Assembly: GCF_000423505.1 (NCBI RefSeq)
Contig: NZ_AUIC01000007.1
Span: 29,084-93,083, forward strand
DNA: 64,000 nucleotides
DNA from: Pseudoclavibacter soli DSM 23366
Lineage (GTDB): Bacteria > Actinomycetota > Actinomycetes > Actinomycetales > Microbacteriaceae
Direction: 5' to 3'
Positions 45,518-57,298 of this stretch are shown one piece after another. Both the position numbers and the translations under genes were made by a program. The notes below the pieces were generated by a model that was not told the DNA's origin, made no database searches, and saw only the letters and a program-made list of their open reading frames with translations. Positions within the stretch are counted from its first letter, which is position 1, and each line of letters opens with the position of its first letter.

Positions 45518-46651
45518 GTGCTTCGGAGTCTACCCCGCCCACCCCAACAGATCGCGCATCTCGACGCCGTGGCGCGCTCTGGACTGGCCGCACTGTGTCG
45601 CGAACGAGATGTGATCGACTTCGGCATCATCAACCACTTCGGGGTGGTCGTGGCCGACGGCTTGGGTGCGGAGAATCTCGCTGAGCGGGCCGGTTACGCT
45701 CGGCATTTGCGTCGGCTCGACGAAGTGGGAGTCTGCGAGGCAGCTTTTCCGACGACCACTGCAGCATCGCTGACTGCCATCGCCACTGGTCTCGACCCGG
45801 GTGCCCACGGCATCGTCGGATACTCGCTATTCGACCGCGACACTGGCGCGTTGCGCAACCAACTCACTGGCTGGGGCCCCGAGATGCAGCCAGAGGTGTG
45901 GCAGCCGGCTCAGACGCTGTTCGAGCGTGCCGCTTCGGCTGGTATCGCCTCGTTCGCCATCGCACCGACTCGTTACCGTGACTCGGGATTCACCCGCGCG
46001 ACGTTACGCGGGGCGACCGTCATTGCCGCCGACAGCATCGCCGAGCGCTTCGAGGCGATGAGCGAGCTGCGCCGCCGCCACTCCCGCACATTCGTTCAAA
46101 TCTATGTGCCCGAGCTCGATCAGGCCGGACACCGCTTTGGCTGGCAATCAGCACGGTGGTCGGCAGCGTTAGAGGAGCTCGACGCTGAGATTGCGGCGGC
46201 CTCGCTGCATCAGCGCCGGAGCGCGACCGTGCTGACCGCCGACCACGGCATGCTCGACGTGCCGCGCAGCGAACAGATTCTGCTCTCGTCGTGGGCTGGT
46301 CTGAGTGAGGTTCGCGCGATTGCCGGGGAGCCCAGGGGCGTACAAATCGTGCTGCACGACAGCAAGCAGTCTGAGAGTGCTGCCGACGACCTCGCGGCCT
46401 GGCTCGCGCAACAGCCCGGCGGATCGGGCATCGCCGTAGTCACCCGCGCCGAGCTCGTCGACTCTGGATGGATGGGCGCTCAGGTGCTACCGGTATCCGA
46501 GCAACGACTTGGTGATGTACTCGCCATCGGCATTGACTCTCGTGCGGCGATTCCTCTCGATGCCGCTGAAGACGCGCCAGCCCGACGCATGATCGGCCAG
46601 CATGGTGGGCTCAGTCAGATCGAGCGGCGCGTGCCGCTGCTGCTGCTCTGA
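45518..46651 (+). CDS. alkaline phosphatase superfamily phosphodiesterase
   Basis: A 377-residue nucleotide pyrophosphatase/phosphodiesterase-like enzyme. Metal ligands are D47 (VVVADGLG), the nucleophile Thr in AAFPTTTAASL (79-81), DQAGHRFG, TADHGM and GQHGG. There is no signal peptide, so it is probably cytosolic; the substrate is unknown. GTG 45518 lies 6 nt after CAGACT, a leaderless signature. The gene is often found beside parC and sepH in actinobacteria. Confidence 0.9.
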   Translation: MLRSLPRPPQQIAHLDAVARSGLAALCRERDVIDFGIINHFGVVVADGLGAENLAERAGYARHLRRLDEVGVCEAAFPTTTAASLTAIATGLDPGAHGIVGYSLFDRDTGALRNQLTGWGPEMQPEVWQPAQTLFERAASAGIASFAIAPTRYRDSGFTRATLRGATVIAADSIAERFEAMSELRRRHSRTFVQIYVPELDQAGHRFGWQSARWSAALEELDAEIAAASLHQRRSATVLTADHGMLDVPRSEQILLSSWAGLSEVRAIAGEPRGVQIVLHDSKQSESAADDLAAWLAQQPGGSGIAVVTRAELVDSGWMGAQVLPVSEQRLGDVLAIGIDSRAAIPLDAAEDAPARRMIGQHGGLSQIERRVPLLLL

Positions 46652-46662
46652 ACACCCGTGAC

Positions 46663-47679
46663 TCAGGCGTCGTCGCCGGGGGCTTTGGTGCCAAAAACGA
46701 TTTCGTCCCAGCTGGGCAGGCTCGACCGACCTCGGCGTGCCGATGACGATGACTGCTCACCACTCGCCGAAGCATGTGGCTGCTCGTGCGTGTCAGACTC
46801 AGCGACTGCCTTGGGAGAATCGATCTGCTCATTCGGGGCGACCGGCACCACGCGCAGCGGGGCCGCCTCGTGTTTAGCCTCATGATGGCGACGAAGAGCC
46901 TGCAGCAGATCTTCGGTCTCACTGTGCACCCGAGGGCGTTCAGCGGGTTCGTCTGCGGTCGCGGCGCTGTGAGATGTCTGAAAGCTGTGGGCAGTCTCAC
47001 GCGCAGTCGGCTGCTCGGCGCGGGGCTCTGGCGTGACCTCAGCCTCAGCCTCTGCTTCAAGTGGGAAGGTGTCAACCTTGGTCGCTGCATCGACCACGCG
47101 AAGCCTGGGAGCCTTGACTGGCTGCAGGTCTTGAGCCTGAGAGAGGTCGTTGGCTGCCTCGTTGGCCGGAGTGAGCTGGCGACGCCGGGGATCGAAGAAC
47201 CAGCGGGCGTCGTAGCGCTGACCACTGACTGCCCACTCGATCTGCACGGTCCAGCGGCCGTCTTCTTCACGCCAACTCGACCAGCGGGTGCCTTCTGCCT
47301 GGCGAGACACCAAGCGATGCACGATGATATGGCCGAACGTCGAAGTCTCGTGGCCTTCTTCGTTGAAATGCAGCGGAACCTCTTTTGCCTGATCGACGAT
47401 GTGCTCGAGCTCGGCGACCACGGGCGCTTCGAACTTCTCGACATACTCGACGTCAACACCGTAATGCTGCGCCACTTGATCGGCAGTCAGCCCGGAACGC
47501 AGCTGCGTCTGCACCTCCCGAGGAGAGGGGAGCGGGTTGCGTGAGTTGGCCGGCGCCGGGCGGGTCGTACGGATGGCCTGGCGCAGTTCGGCGGTCAGAC
47601 CCACCGTGTACTGATCCCCGGCCTCGTCGACCAGCACCAGGTGGTCGTCATCGACCCCGACAAACTTGAGCTGTTGCAC
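46663..47679 (-). CDS. sepH: SepH-like septation protein (DUF3071)
   Basis: A 338-residue protein that in Streptomyces binds FtsZ and promotes division. The N-terminal domain reads MQQLKFVGVDDDHLVLVDEA and continues with REVQTQLRSGLTADQVAQHY, a helix-turn-helix-like segment, then GVDVEYVEKFEAPVVAELEH. A disordered, Glu/Ala-rich C-terminal half (from about residue 195) ends in SLPSWDEIVFGTK, the conserved C-terminal tip of the family. The start is GTG with GGAGG upstream. It converges closely with the phosphodiesterase gene (11-bp gap). Confidence 0.93.
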   Translation of the reverse strand: MQQLKFVGVDDDHLVLVDEAGDQYTVGLTAELRQAIRTTRPAPANSRNPLPSPREVQTQLRSGLTADQVAQHYGVDVEYVEKFEAPVVAELEHIVDQAKEVPLHFNEEGHETSTFGHIIVHRLVSRQAEGTRWSSWREEDGRWTVQIEWAVSGQRYDARWFFDPRRRQLTPANEAANDLSQAQDLQPVKAPRLRVVDAATKVDTFPLEAEAEAEVTPEPRAEQPTARETAHSFQTSHSAATADEPAERPRVHSETEDLLQALRRHHEAKHEAAPLRVVPVAPNEQIDSPKAVAESDTHEQPHASASGEQSSSSARRGRSSLPSWDEIVFGTKAPGDDA

Positions 47680-47895
47680 ATGTCCTCCTCGAAGATCCCA
47701 GACTCGCTCAGGTCAACTGTGCCACTCGTCTGGCATGAAACGGTGCACCTGCGGGGCGAGCCGCGAGACCGCGCCTGAGAAGTCTGCATCCATCATCTCA
47801 TGCCCATGTTGTGGACTGACCACAGCCGGTTTGCATAAACGTCTGTTGTGGTGCATGCTATTCGCGCCACAGCCAAGCAGAACGGAACTTTACAC

Positions 47896-48186
47896 ATGGC
47901 CACTGATTACGACGCCCCTCGCAAGCAGGAGGACGAGTCGGACTCTCTGGACGCCCTGAAACAGAGCATCCCGACCAAGCAGAACACCTCGGTCGACGAC
48001 GAGGGCGACTCCAGCGAGTACTCGCTCGCCGACGGCCCCGACCTCTCAGAGGCAGAGCTCGATGTTGTCGTGCTGCCACCGCAGGAGAACGAGTTCACCT
48101 GCGTCGAGTGCTTTTTGGTGAAGCACCACTCTCAGCTGGCCTACGAGAATGACCTCGGGCCGGTGTGCAAAGACTGCGCTGCCTGA
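47896..48186 (+). CDS. DUF4193 zinc-ribbon-like protein
   Basis: A 96-residue actinobacterial protein. It has an acidic N-terminal half and a C-terminal pair of CxxC motifs (FTCVECFLVKHHSQLA and GPVCKDCAA) that should bind one zinc. The function is unknown. A possible promoter is TTGCAT (47831-47836) with TGCTAT (47856-47861). The order sepH-DUF4193-DUF3093-dut-DUF3710 is conserved in actinobacteria. Its 3' end overlaps the convergent DUF3093 gene by 46 bp. Confidence 0.92.
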   Translation: MATDYDAPRKQEDESDSLDALKQSIPTKQNTSVDDEGDSSEYSLADGPDLSEAELDVVVLPPQENEFTCVECFLVKHHSQLAYENDLGPVCKDCAA

Positions 48187-48614
48187 GCCAGCCGCAGCTC
48201 GGCCGCGAGTTCGTCGGCGTGCCGCGACCCGAGCAGCCAGTAGGGCGTCGGGTCTTCCGGATCAGTAACCTCTACCCGCACCAGATCTACGCCGCCTCGC
48301 ACGCACAGATATGCCCGTACGTCAAGGCGACCGCGAAGCTGCTCCAAGGCTTCGTCGCCTCGACGATAGACCGTCACTTCACCGAGCGCAGCAAGGGGAA
48401 TGCGCGCACGACCGGCAAACAGCTGTTCGTCAGAGACGCTGATCACGGGGCTGGCGAACCAGCTGATCAGAAAGATCAGTACGTACAGCGACGGCCCCAC
48501 AATGTAGCCGACTATCGGCTGCACCTCGTAGAACACCACGGCAAAAGCCGGGATGATCAGCACCAGTGCAAGATATGCACCGCCGTGGGGACGAAGACGT
48601 TCGCTGTAGAGCAT
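48141..48614 (-). CDS. DUF3093 membrane protein
   Basis: A 157-residue protein with two close membrane helices (YLALVLIIPAFAVVFYEVQP and VGYIVGPSLYVLIFLISWFA) followed by a soluble domain (LFAGRARIPLAALGEVTVYR, then YLCVRGGVDLVRVEVTDPED). The function is unknown. It starts at ATG 48614 and is divergent from dut, 66 bp away. The last 15 codons run over the 3' end of the DUF4193 gene on the other strand. The longer open frame to 49136 is antisense to dut and rejected. Confidence 0.88.
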   Translation of the reverse strand: MLYSERLRPHGGAYLALVLIIPAFAVVFYEVQPIVGYIVGPSLYVLIFLISWFASPVISVSDEQLFAGRARIPLAALGEVTVYRRGDEALEQLRGRLDVRAYLCVRGGVDLVRVEVTDPEDPTPYWLLGSRHADELAAELRLAQAAQSLHTGPRSFS

Positions 48615-48680
48615 GGAGATGCGCAGACCCTCTCGTATGTGCCCGGTGTGGTCGATCTGGCGACCTTGTAGGCTGTGTAC

Positions 48681-49142
48681 GTGAATTCTACCCACGAAGT
48701 GCTGTACGTCGGCCCCACTGCGCCCGCCTATGCACGGCCCGGTGACGCCGGTGCAGATCTCGCGGCGGCCGAAGCCGCAGTGGTTCCAGCTCATGGTCGG
48801 GCCATGGTTGGCACCGGAGTGAGCATCGCTCTGCCAGCCGGCCTGGTCGGTCTGGTGCACCCTCGCAGCGGGCTGGCCGCCAAACACGGCATCACGGTGC
48901 TGAACACACCGGGCACCATCGACTCCGGCTATCGCGGAGAGATCAAAGTCATCCTGTTCAACACCACTGACGAACCATTCACAGTCTCCCCTGGGGATCG
49001 CATCGCCCAATTGGTGATACAACGCTATGAGCACGTTGAGTTCGTCGAAGTCGATCGACTGCCCGGCTCGGCACGCTCTACTGCGGGGTTTGGCTCGACC
49101 GGCATCACCCCAACCGACCCGCGCAGCGCGCAGCACAGCTAA
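48681..49142 (+). CDS. dut: dUTP diphosphatase
   Basis: Hydrolyses dUTP to dUMP, keeping uracil out of DNA. It has 153 residues, a trimeric dUTPase. The five motifs are present: RPGDAGADL, HPRSGLAAKHG, NTPGTIDSGYRGEI, GDRIAQLVI and STAGFGSTG. GTG 48681 lies 6 nt after TAGGCT (48669-48674), a leaderless signature; GTG two codons earlier is possible. It is followed by DUF3710, 17 bp away. Confidence 0.95.
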   Translation: MNSTHEVLYVGPTAPAYARPGDAGADLAAAEAAVVPAHGRAMVGTGVSIALPAGLVGLVHPRSGLAAKHGITVLNTPGTIDSGYRGEIKVILFNTTDEPFTVSPGDRIAQLVIQRYEHVEFVEVDRLPGSARSTAGFGSTGITPTDPRSAQHS

Positions 49143-49159
49143 TCAAAGGAGTCCCCACA

Positions 49160-49843
49160 GTGTTCGGTAAGAAGCGCAAGGCTCATCATGACGACGTTGA
49201 GCTTGATGACACCACCCAGCCAGAGCAGTCGTCGGGCACAGACGAGTCAGCAGAACCCACTGCTGACTTCACCCCCAAAGAGGTCATCGACGACCGTTCC
49301 ATCGACGGCCCGTTCGACTACAGCGAAGTCACCGAGATCAAGCCCTACATTGACTTCGGGTCGGTGCTGATTCCACCTGTGCCTGGCCTCACCATCCGCG
49401 TCGAGGTCGAGGAGCCGACCAAGCGGCCGGTCGCCATCACCTTCGAACGCGAAGGCACCCAGTTGCAGGTGCAGGCGTTTGCCGCACCCCGAAGTGAGGG
49501 CCTCTGGGCCGAGGTGCGCGATCAAGTGCGCACTCAGCTCGACGCACAGAAGGCTTCGCATCGCGACTTCGACGGCGAGCTCGGTATAGAGATTCACGCC
49601 TCGGTGCCGGGCAACGACGGCGCCACGCACCCAGTGCGCTTCATCGGCGTCGACGGTCCGCGCTGGTTTTTACGCGGGGTCATCTCCGGAGCCGGCCTGA
49701 GCGAAGAGAGCACCGCCGTGCGCGTCAACGATCTGTTCCGGTCGATCGTCGTGCGACGCGGCAGTGATCCGCGCGCACCTAGAGAGCTGTTGCCGTTGGT
49801 GCTGCCAGCTCCTGATCAGACTGGCGCCAATGACACCAAGTGA
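49160..49843 (+). CDS. DUF3710 protein
   Basis: A 227-residue soluble protein of unknown function, regularly next to dut in actinobacteria. A charged, disordered N-terminus of about 40 residues precedes the domain (GPFDYSEVTEIKPYIDFGSV, RVEVEEPTKRPVAITFEREG, VRFIGVDGPRWFLRGVISGA). Start GTG 49160 has AAAGGAG about 8 nt upstream. It overlaps the next gene by 14 bp, so the two are translated together. Confidence 0.9.
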   Translation: MFGKKRKAHHDDVELDDTTQPEQSSGTDESAEPTADFTPKEVIDDRSIDGPFDYSEVTEIKPYIDFGSVLIPPVPGLTIRVEVEEPTKRPVAITFEREGTQLQVQAFAAPRSEGLWAEVRDQVRTQLDAQKASHRDFDGELGIEIHASVPGNDGATHPVRFIGVDGPRWFLRGVISGAGLSEESTAVRVNDLFRSIVVRRGSDPRAPRELLPLVLPAPDQTGANDTK

Positions 49844-50528
49844 CCCGAGACTGACTGAGCTGGCCAATCGCGACTCGCTCGACGCATCCACCGTCTGGAA
49901 AGCGCTCGGGGGCGTGCGCGGGCTGTTCGAAGCCGTGCTTCCGGGGTTGCTGTTCGTCGCGGTATTCACCGCCACAACACGCCTGTGGTGGGCGGTCGGC
50001 GCCAGCCTTGCGGCCGTCGTCGTGCTCGCGGCATGGCGTCTGATCGACCGTGGCGACCTGACGCAGATCGCCAACGGCCTGTTCGGCGTCTTACTCAGCT
50101 CCGGCCTGGCTCTGCTGACTGGTCGTGCGTCGGCCAACTACCTCCCGGGCCTGATCGTCAACGGCACAGTGGCTGTGGTCTTGGGCGTTTCAATCGCTGT
50201 GGGCTGGCCGCTGATCGGCGTGCTGATTGCCGTGGCACGAGGCAATGCTCAACTCGCGCACGATCACCCCCTCCTGCGTCGCGCAGGCGCATGGGCGACC
50301 GCGGTATGGATGTTCGTGTCGCTGTTGCGTCTCGGGGTGCAGCTACCGCTGTACCTGCAGGCTCAGCACGACGATCAAATCGCCACCTTGGGCATCGTCA
50401 AACTCTCGATGGGCCTCCCATTGCTTGCCGCGGGCGTGGTCGTGTCGTGGCTGCTGCTCCGCCCGGTGACCGCCATACTCGACCAAGAAACCGAATCTAC
50501 AGATGACAAACCCGCACAGTCCTGCTAG
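49830..50528 (+). CDS. DUF3159 membrane protein
   Basis: A 232-residue membrane protein with about six helices, of unknown function. Signature segments are LGGVRGLFEAVLPGLLFVAV, RGDLTQIANGLFGVLLSSGL and NYLPGLIVNGTVAVVLGVSI. The ATG at 49830 lies inside the end of the DUF3710 gene. The pair DUF3710-DUF3159 is widely conserved, suggesting a joint job at the membrane. acnA follows after 75 bp. Confidence 0.9.
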   Translation: MTPSDPRLTELANRDSLDASTVWKALGGVRGLFEAVLPGLLFVAVFTATTRLWWAVGASLAAVVVLAAWRLIDRGDLTQIANGLFGVLLSSGLALLTGRASANYLPGLIVNGTVAVVLGVSIAVGWPLIGVLIAVARGNAQLAHDHPLLRRAGAWATAVWMFVSLLRLGVQLPLYLQAQHDDQIATLGIVKLSMGLPLLAAGVVVSWLLLRPVTAILDQETESTDDKPAQSC

Positions 50529-50603
50529 TGAGGCGAGCCTTACTGGCATGCGGTGCCTGTTCGTCGCACAATTAACGCGAATTTCAATGATGAGAGGGGC
50601 AGC

Positions 50604-53291
<2,688 letters not shown>

Positions 53292-53312
53292 TCTCTAGGC
53301 ACCACCACGATC

Positions 53313-53345
53313 GAGACCCGTCACACCGTGTGTGTGGCGGGTCTC
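53313..53345 (+). terminator. acnA terminator hairpin
   Basis: GAGACCCGTCACAC and GTGTGGCGGGTCTC pair as a 14-bp stem (one G-T) with a 5-nt loop, 22 bp after the acnA stop. No T-run follows. Confidence 0.75.
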
Positions 53346-53415
53346 GCCGTATCATTGATGAGGTATCGCTCATGCGCTGTGGCACAGACCACCAGCCGAG
53401 CGGGAAGGACGCGAC

Positions 53416-55374
53416 ATGAGCGACGAGCTGCTTCCGGGCATCCATTCGCCGCGTGACCTCGACGACTTGAGCCACGCCGAACTTGAGCAGCTCGCCGGCG
53501 AGATTCGCGAGTTTCTCATCACAGAGGTATCGCAGACCGGCGGGCATCTTGGGCCCAACTTGGGCGTGGTCGAGCTGACCATCGCACTGCACCGGGTATT
53601 CAAATCGCCGAGTGATCCCATCGTCTTCGATACCGGTCATCAGTCGTACGTGCACAAGCTGCTTACCGGCCGCCACGATTTCTCCGGCCTGCGCAGCCGC
53701 AGTGGTCTCGCTGGCTATCCGCAGCGCAGCGAATCAGCACACGACATCGTCGAGAGTTCACACGCCTCTTCTTCGCTCTCATGGGCGGATGGCATCTCAC
53801 GGGCGCTGACTCTTCGGGGGGAGGGTAACCGTACCGTCGCTGCGGTCATCGGCGACGGCGCGCTGACCGGGGGCATGGCTTGGGAGGCCATCAACAACAT
53901 CTCCGAAGACAATGATCGACGCTTGGTCATCGTGGTCAACGACAATGGTCGTTCGTATGCTCCCACCATCGGGGGCATGGCGCGCTATATGAACGAGATT
54001 CGCACCCACGCAGGGTATGACCGTGCGTACAAGGCCAGCCGTCGCTTCTTCTATCGCATGGGCAAACCCGGACGCTTTCTGTTCAATACGGTGCGCGGCG
54101 GCCTGTACGGTTTGCTGCGCGCGCAGACCAACGAAGACTACGCACTATTCTCGAACCTCGACATCAAATACATCGGCCCGGTAGACGGCCACGATATCAG
54201 CGCCCTCGAGATCGCCTTTCGCCAGGCTCGCCGCTTCGGGCACCCCGTCATTGTGCACGTGATCACCCAGAAGGGGCGCGGCTATGAACCTGCACGCGCC
54301 GACGTCGCCGACCAGTTTCACGCCATCGGTCGCATCGACCCCGACACTGGTCGCCCCATCGCCTCCGTACGCACCGTCAGCTGGACCGCCGTCTTCTCTG
54401 ACGAGATTCTGGCTCAGGCACGTCGCCGGCCTGAGGTTGTAGGCATCACCGCGGCCATGCGCATTCCCGTCGGGCTCGATGCGATGGCCCAAGAGTTTCC
54501 CGATCGCGTGATCGATGTGGGCATCGCCGAAGAACACGCAGTCGCCTCGGCCGCAGGCCTAGCATTCGGTGGCCTGCACCCAGTCATTGCCGTCTATGCG
54601 ACATTCCTCAACCGTGCTTTCGATCAGGTACTCATGGACGTTGCGTTGCACCATGTCGGCGTCACCTTTGTGCTCGATCGCGCAGGCATCACCGGCCCCG
54701 ACGGCGCCAGCCACAACGGCCAATGGGATCTCGCCGCGCTGCAGATGGTGCCCGGCATGCGCATCGCCGCACCACGTGATGCGTCGCGCCTGCGCGAAGA
54801 GCTCGCCGAGGCTCTCGATGTCAGCAACGCTCCGACTGCACTGCGTTATCCCAAAGGCGCCGTGGGTCCAGACATTCCTGCAATGCTTCGCCGTGATGAC
54901 GGTGTCGACGTGCTCCGTCAGTCAGCTGAACGTGAGGTGCTCATCGTGGCAGTCGGTGCAATGGCGAGCACCGCGCTTGACGTGGCATCTCGCCTAGATG
55001 CCCAAGGCATCAAAACCACTGTCATCGATCCTCGCTGGGTGATTCCGGTAGCCGACTCAGTGGTTGACTTGGCTGCCACACATGCCGTGGTGATGACTCT
55101 CGAAGACGGCGTGGTCACCGGTGGAGTCGGCTCAAGGGTGCAGCAGCGTCTGTGCGATGCAGGTGTAACGACTCCCGTGCTCGTGCGCGGAGTGCCAGAC
55201 GAGTTTCTGCCACACGCCTCACGCGAGCAGCTCATCGAGCAGGTCGGGCTCGATGCCCAGTCGCTGACTGCTGATGTCGTTGCCGAGGTATTACGATGGC
55301 GAGCGAGCACGTATGCGGCCGACGTCATCAACCAGCATCAGACCGACGACGACTCCTCAGCTGCCGAACTCTAG
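53416..55374 (+). CDS. dxs: 1-deoxy-D-xylulose-5-phosphate synthase
   Basis: First enzyme of the MEP isoprenoid pathway: joins pyruvate and glyceraldehyde 3-phosphate, ThDP-dependent. It has 652 residues. Landmarks are GGHLGPNLGVVELTIALHRV, FDTGHQSYVHK, the ThDP motif GDGALTGGMAWEAINN, VDVGIAEEHAVASAAGLA and DRAGITGPDGASHNGQWDLA. AAGGA precedes the ATG. Its stop overlaps the convergent rnd stop by 3 bp. The trio DUF3000-rnd/dxs is also found in mycobacteria. Confidence 0.96.
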   Translation: MSDELLPGIHSPRDLDDLSHAELEQLAGEIREFLITEVSQTGGHLGPNLGVVELTIALHRVFKSPSDPIVFDTGHQSYVHKLLTGRHDFSGLRSRSGLAGYPQRSESAHDIVESSHASSSLSWADGISRALTLRGEGNRTVAAVIGDGALTGGMAWEAINNISEDNDRRLVIVVNDNGRSYAPTIGGMARYMNEIRTHAGYDRAYKASRRFFYRMGKPGRFLFNTVRGGLYGLLRAQTNEDYALFSNLDIKYIGPVDGHDISALEIAFRQARRFGHPVIVHVITQKGRGYEPARADVADQFHAIGRIDPDTGRPIASVRTVSWTAVFSDEILAQARRRPEVVGITAAMRIPVGLDAMAQEFPDRVIDVGIAEEHAVASAAGLAFGGLHPVIAVYATFLNRAFDQVLMDVALHHVGVTFVLDRAGITGPDGASHNGQWDLAALQMVPGMRIAAPRDASRLREELAEALDVSNAPTALRYPKGAVGPDIPAMLRRDDGVDVLRQSAEREVLIVAVGAMASTALDVASRLDAQGIKTTVIDPRWVIPVADSVVDLAATHAVVMTLEDGVVTGGVGSRVQQRLCDAGVTTPVLVRGVPDEFLPHASREQLIEQVGLDAQSLTADVVAEVLRWRASTYAADVINQHQTDDDSSAAEL

Positions 55375-56597
55375 TTCGGTTCTTGCCCCGCAGACTCCAG
55401 AGCGTGCACCGCAGCCGGTGCGAACAGCTGGATCTGCCACTCGCGCGCGCCTGAGGCGACCAATGCGCTGCGAACCGTCTGAGCATCCACCGGGCCGTCA
55501 AGCTGCCAGGCCAGATCGCGCAGTGCCTGCGGTGCGACGAGATTTTCGCGAGGCAAATCATGTTCGTCGGCCACCGCTGTGGCAGCCGACTTCAGCGCTT
55601 CGAGTCGCTCATGCGCTTCAGGATGCCGTGACGGCCACGTTCGATGACCTGGAATGCCGGTGGATGGTGCACGCAGACTGATCGGTTCGTCGGTTGACCG
55701 CCCGCGCTGCACAGCTGCCCACCAGTGCCGCAGCTGCGTGCCAGCAGCCCGACCGTTGAAGTCTTTGAGCGCGAGCAGCTCTTGGGAGTTGCGCACCTTT
55801 GTGGTGGCTGCGGCAATGATGGCACGATCAGGAATGAGTCGATGCGGCGAGAGGTCGCGGGAACGGGCGATCTCGTCACGTTCTCGCCAGAGCTCACGCA
55901 CAATCTTGAGCTGGGCCGGTGTGCGAACTGACGAAAGGCCGTGCGTTTTGCGCCATGGCTCTTCAGGCGCAGGTTTCGGGGTGAAACCGAGCTCAGCGTC
56001 GAACTCTTCATGGGCGAAGGAGAGCTTGCACTGTTCGTCGAGCAGCTCGATCAGCCGAGTGCGCAGAACGTCGAGGTATTCGACATCAAGGGCTGCGTAC
56101 GCGAGCCAGTCGCCAGGCAGCGGTCGGCGTGACCAGTCTGCAGCCGAGTGCTCTTTTTTGAGATGGATGCCCAACAGATCGTCGAGCAGACCGCCCAGCC
56201 CGACGTGTGGCAGGTTGAGCAGCCTCGCCGCGAGTTCAGTGTCGAACAGTCGCTCAGGCTGCAGCCCCAACTCGTTGAGTGAGGGTAGATCTTGGGTGGC
56301 TGCGTGAAGAATCCACTCGGTCGATCCGATGACGCTCTGCAACTCATCGAACGCGCTCTGATCGAAGGCAACCGGATCGACCAGCACGGCGGGGGCGTCT
56401 CCTCGGCGCAGCTGCACGAGGTACGCACTCTGCCGATATCGAAAGCCTGACGCCCGCTCAGTGTCGACAGCGACTGGCCCAGACTCACTCGACAGCCAGT
56501 CGAGTGCCGTCTCAAAGTGCCCTGCCGTGTCGACCACGAGAGGATCGCCCGAGGGCGGCGCCACCACGAGGTGTGACTCATTGCTTTGGATGTTCAT
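55371..56597 (-). CDS. rnd: ribonuclease D
   Basis: 3'-5' exoribonuclease for tRNA and structured RNA trimming, 408 residues. The DEDDy exonuclease sites are visible: D45 and E47 (VAVDTERAS), ILHAATQDLPSL, and YAALDVEYLDVL. An HRDC domain follows (WRERDEIARSRDLSPHRLIP). Its ATG overlaps the DUF3000 stop by 4 bp (ATGA), so the two genes form one unit. It is convergent with dxs. Confidence 0.95.
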   Translation of the reverse strand: MNIQSNESHLVVAPPSGDPLVVDTAGHFETALDWLSSESGPVAVDTERASGFRYRQSAYLVQLRRGDAPAVLVDPVAFDQSAFDELQSVIGSTEWILHAATQDLPSLNELGLQPERLFDTELAARLLNLPHVGLGGLLDDLLGIHLKKEHSAADWSRRPLPGDWLAYAALDVEYLDVLRTRLIELLDEQCKLSFAHEEFDAELGFTPKPAPEEPWRKTHGLSSVRTPAQLKIVRELWRERDEIARSRDLSPHRLIPDRAIIAAATTKVRNSQELLALKDFNGRAAGTQLRHWWAAVQRGRSTDEPISLRAPSTGIPGHRTWPSRHPEAHERLEALKSAATAVADEHDLPRENLVAPQALRDLAWQLDGPVDAQTVRSALVASGAREWQIQLFAPAAVHALESAGQEPN

Positions 56598-57199
56598 CTT
56601 GCGCCCAATCCTGCGCCGATGGTCGGCAGCAGTACAGAGATCTCGCCAGGAACCGGCGGGAGGCTCGCCGCTTCGGCGACCAAGTCGATCCAGGCGAGCA
56701 GATGGGGGAGCATTGGCGTGCCAGGTTCAGCCGACCAAGAGGCGCGGAGTTCGATCTCGGTGCCGTCGGTCTGAGTGCTCAGCGCGCCGAAACCCGCGTT
56801 GATGGTCTTGGTTACGGTGCCTGAAATGGCGTGAAAGCGAGTCTTGTGCGCGTGCAGCGCATCTTCGAGCCACGACCACACCACACTGGCCACGAAGGGA
56901 TCGAGCCCGAGGTCGCTTTCGAGCGGCGCTTTGACGAAGACGATCACACGCAACGGAGAATCCCAGGCTTCGGGAGCATCGGGGTTGTGCAGCATCACGA
57001 ACCGGGCGCTGGCACGCGAGTGCACATGCCGCCCGGCAGAGTCGATCTCGATCGAGAACGCCACCGCCTCGGGCGCAAGATGCGAAGGAGCCTCGATGCG
57101 CTCGAGTGTGATGTCCGAGCGATGCCGCACCTCAGCGAACTCGCGCAGAACGCGAGCGAACTCATCGCTGGTCTGGTGCGCTGCGCGGGGATCGGTCAC
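56594..57199 (-). CDS. DUF3000 protein
   Basis: A 201-residue actinobacterial protein of unknown function, encoded directly upstream of and overlapping rnd, as in mycobacteria. Conserved parts are ITLERIEAPSHLAPEAVAFS, LRVIVFVKAPLESDLGLDPF and FASVVWSWLEDALHAH-like text around residue 120. GTG 57199 follows TAGTCT (57207-57212) by 7 nt with no Shine-Dalgarno, a leaderless signature. The longer frame to 57604 is antisense to the next gene and rejected. Confidence 0.9.
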   Translation of the reverse strand: MTDPRAAHQTSDEFARVLREFAEVRHRSDITLERIEAPSHLAPEAVAFSIEIDSAGRHVHSRASARFVMLHNPDAPEAWDSPLRVIVFVKAPLESDLGLDPFVASVVWSWLEDALHAHKTRFHAISGTVTKTINAGFGALSTQTDGTEIELRASWSAEPGTPMLPHLLAWIDLVAEAASLPPVPGEISVLLPTIGAGLGAR

Positions 57200-57298
57200 G
57201 AGAAGCAGACTAAAATGAGAAACGACCGTCAGCGTTGAGGCTCGCCGTGCATGTGCATTTGTCGACGTCTGGCCAGCTGACACCTCGAGAGGAGCGAA

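Noticed and set aside
48615..49136. Longer DUF3093 start
   Set aside because: The extension is antisense to dut and has no family similarity; the two membrane helices begin right after ATG 48614.
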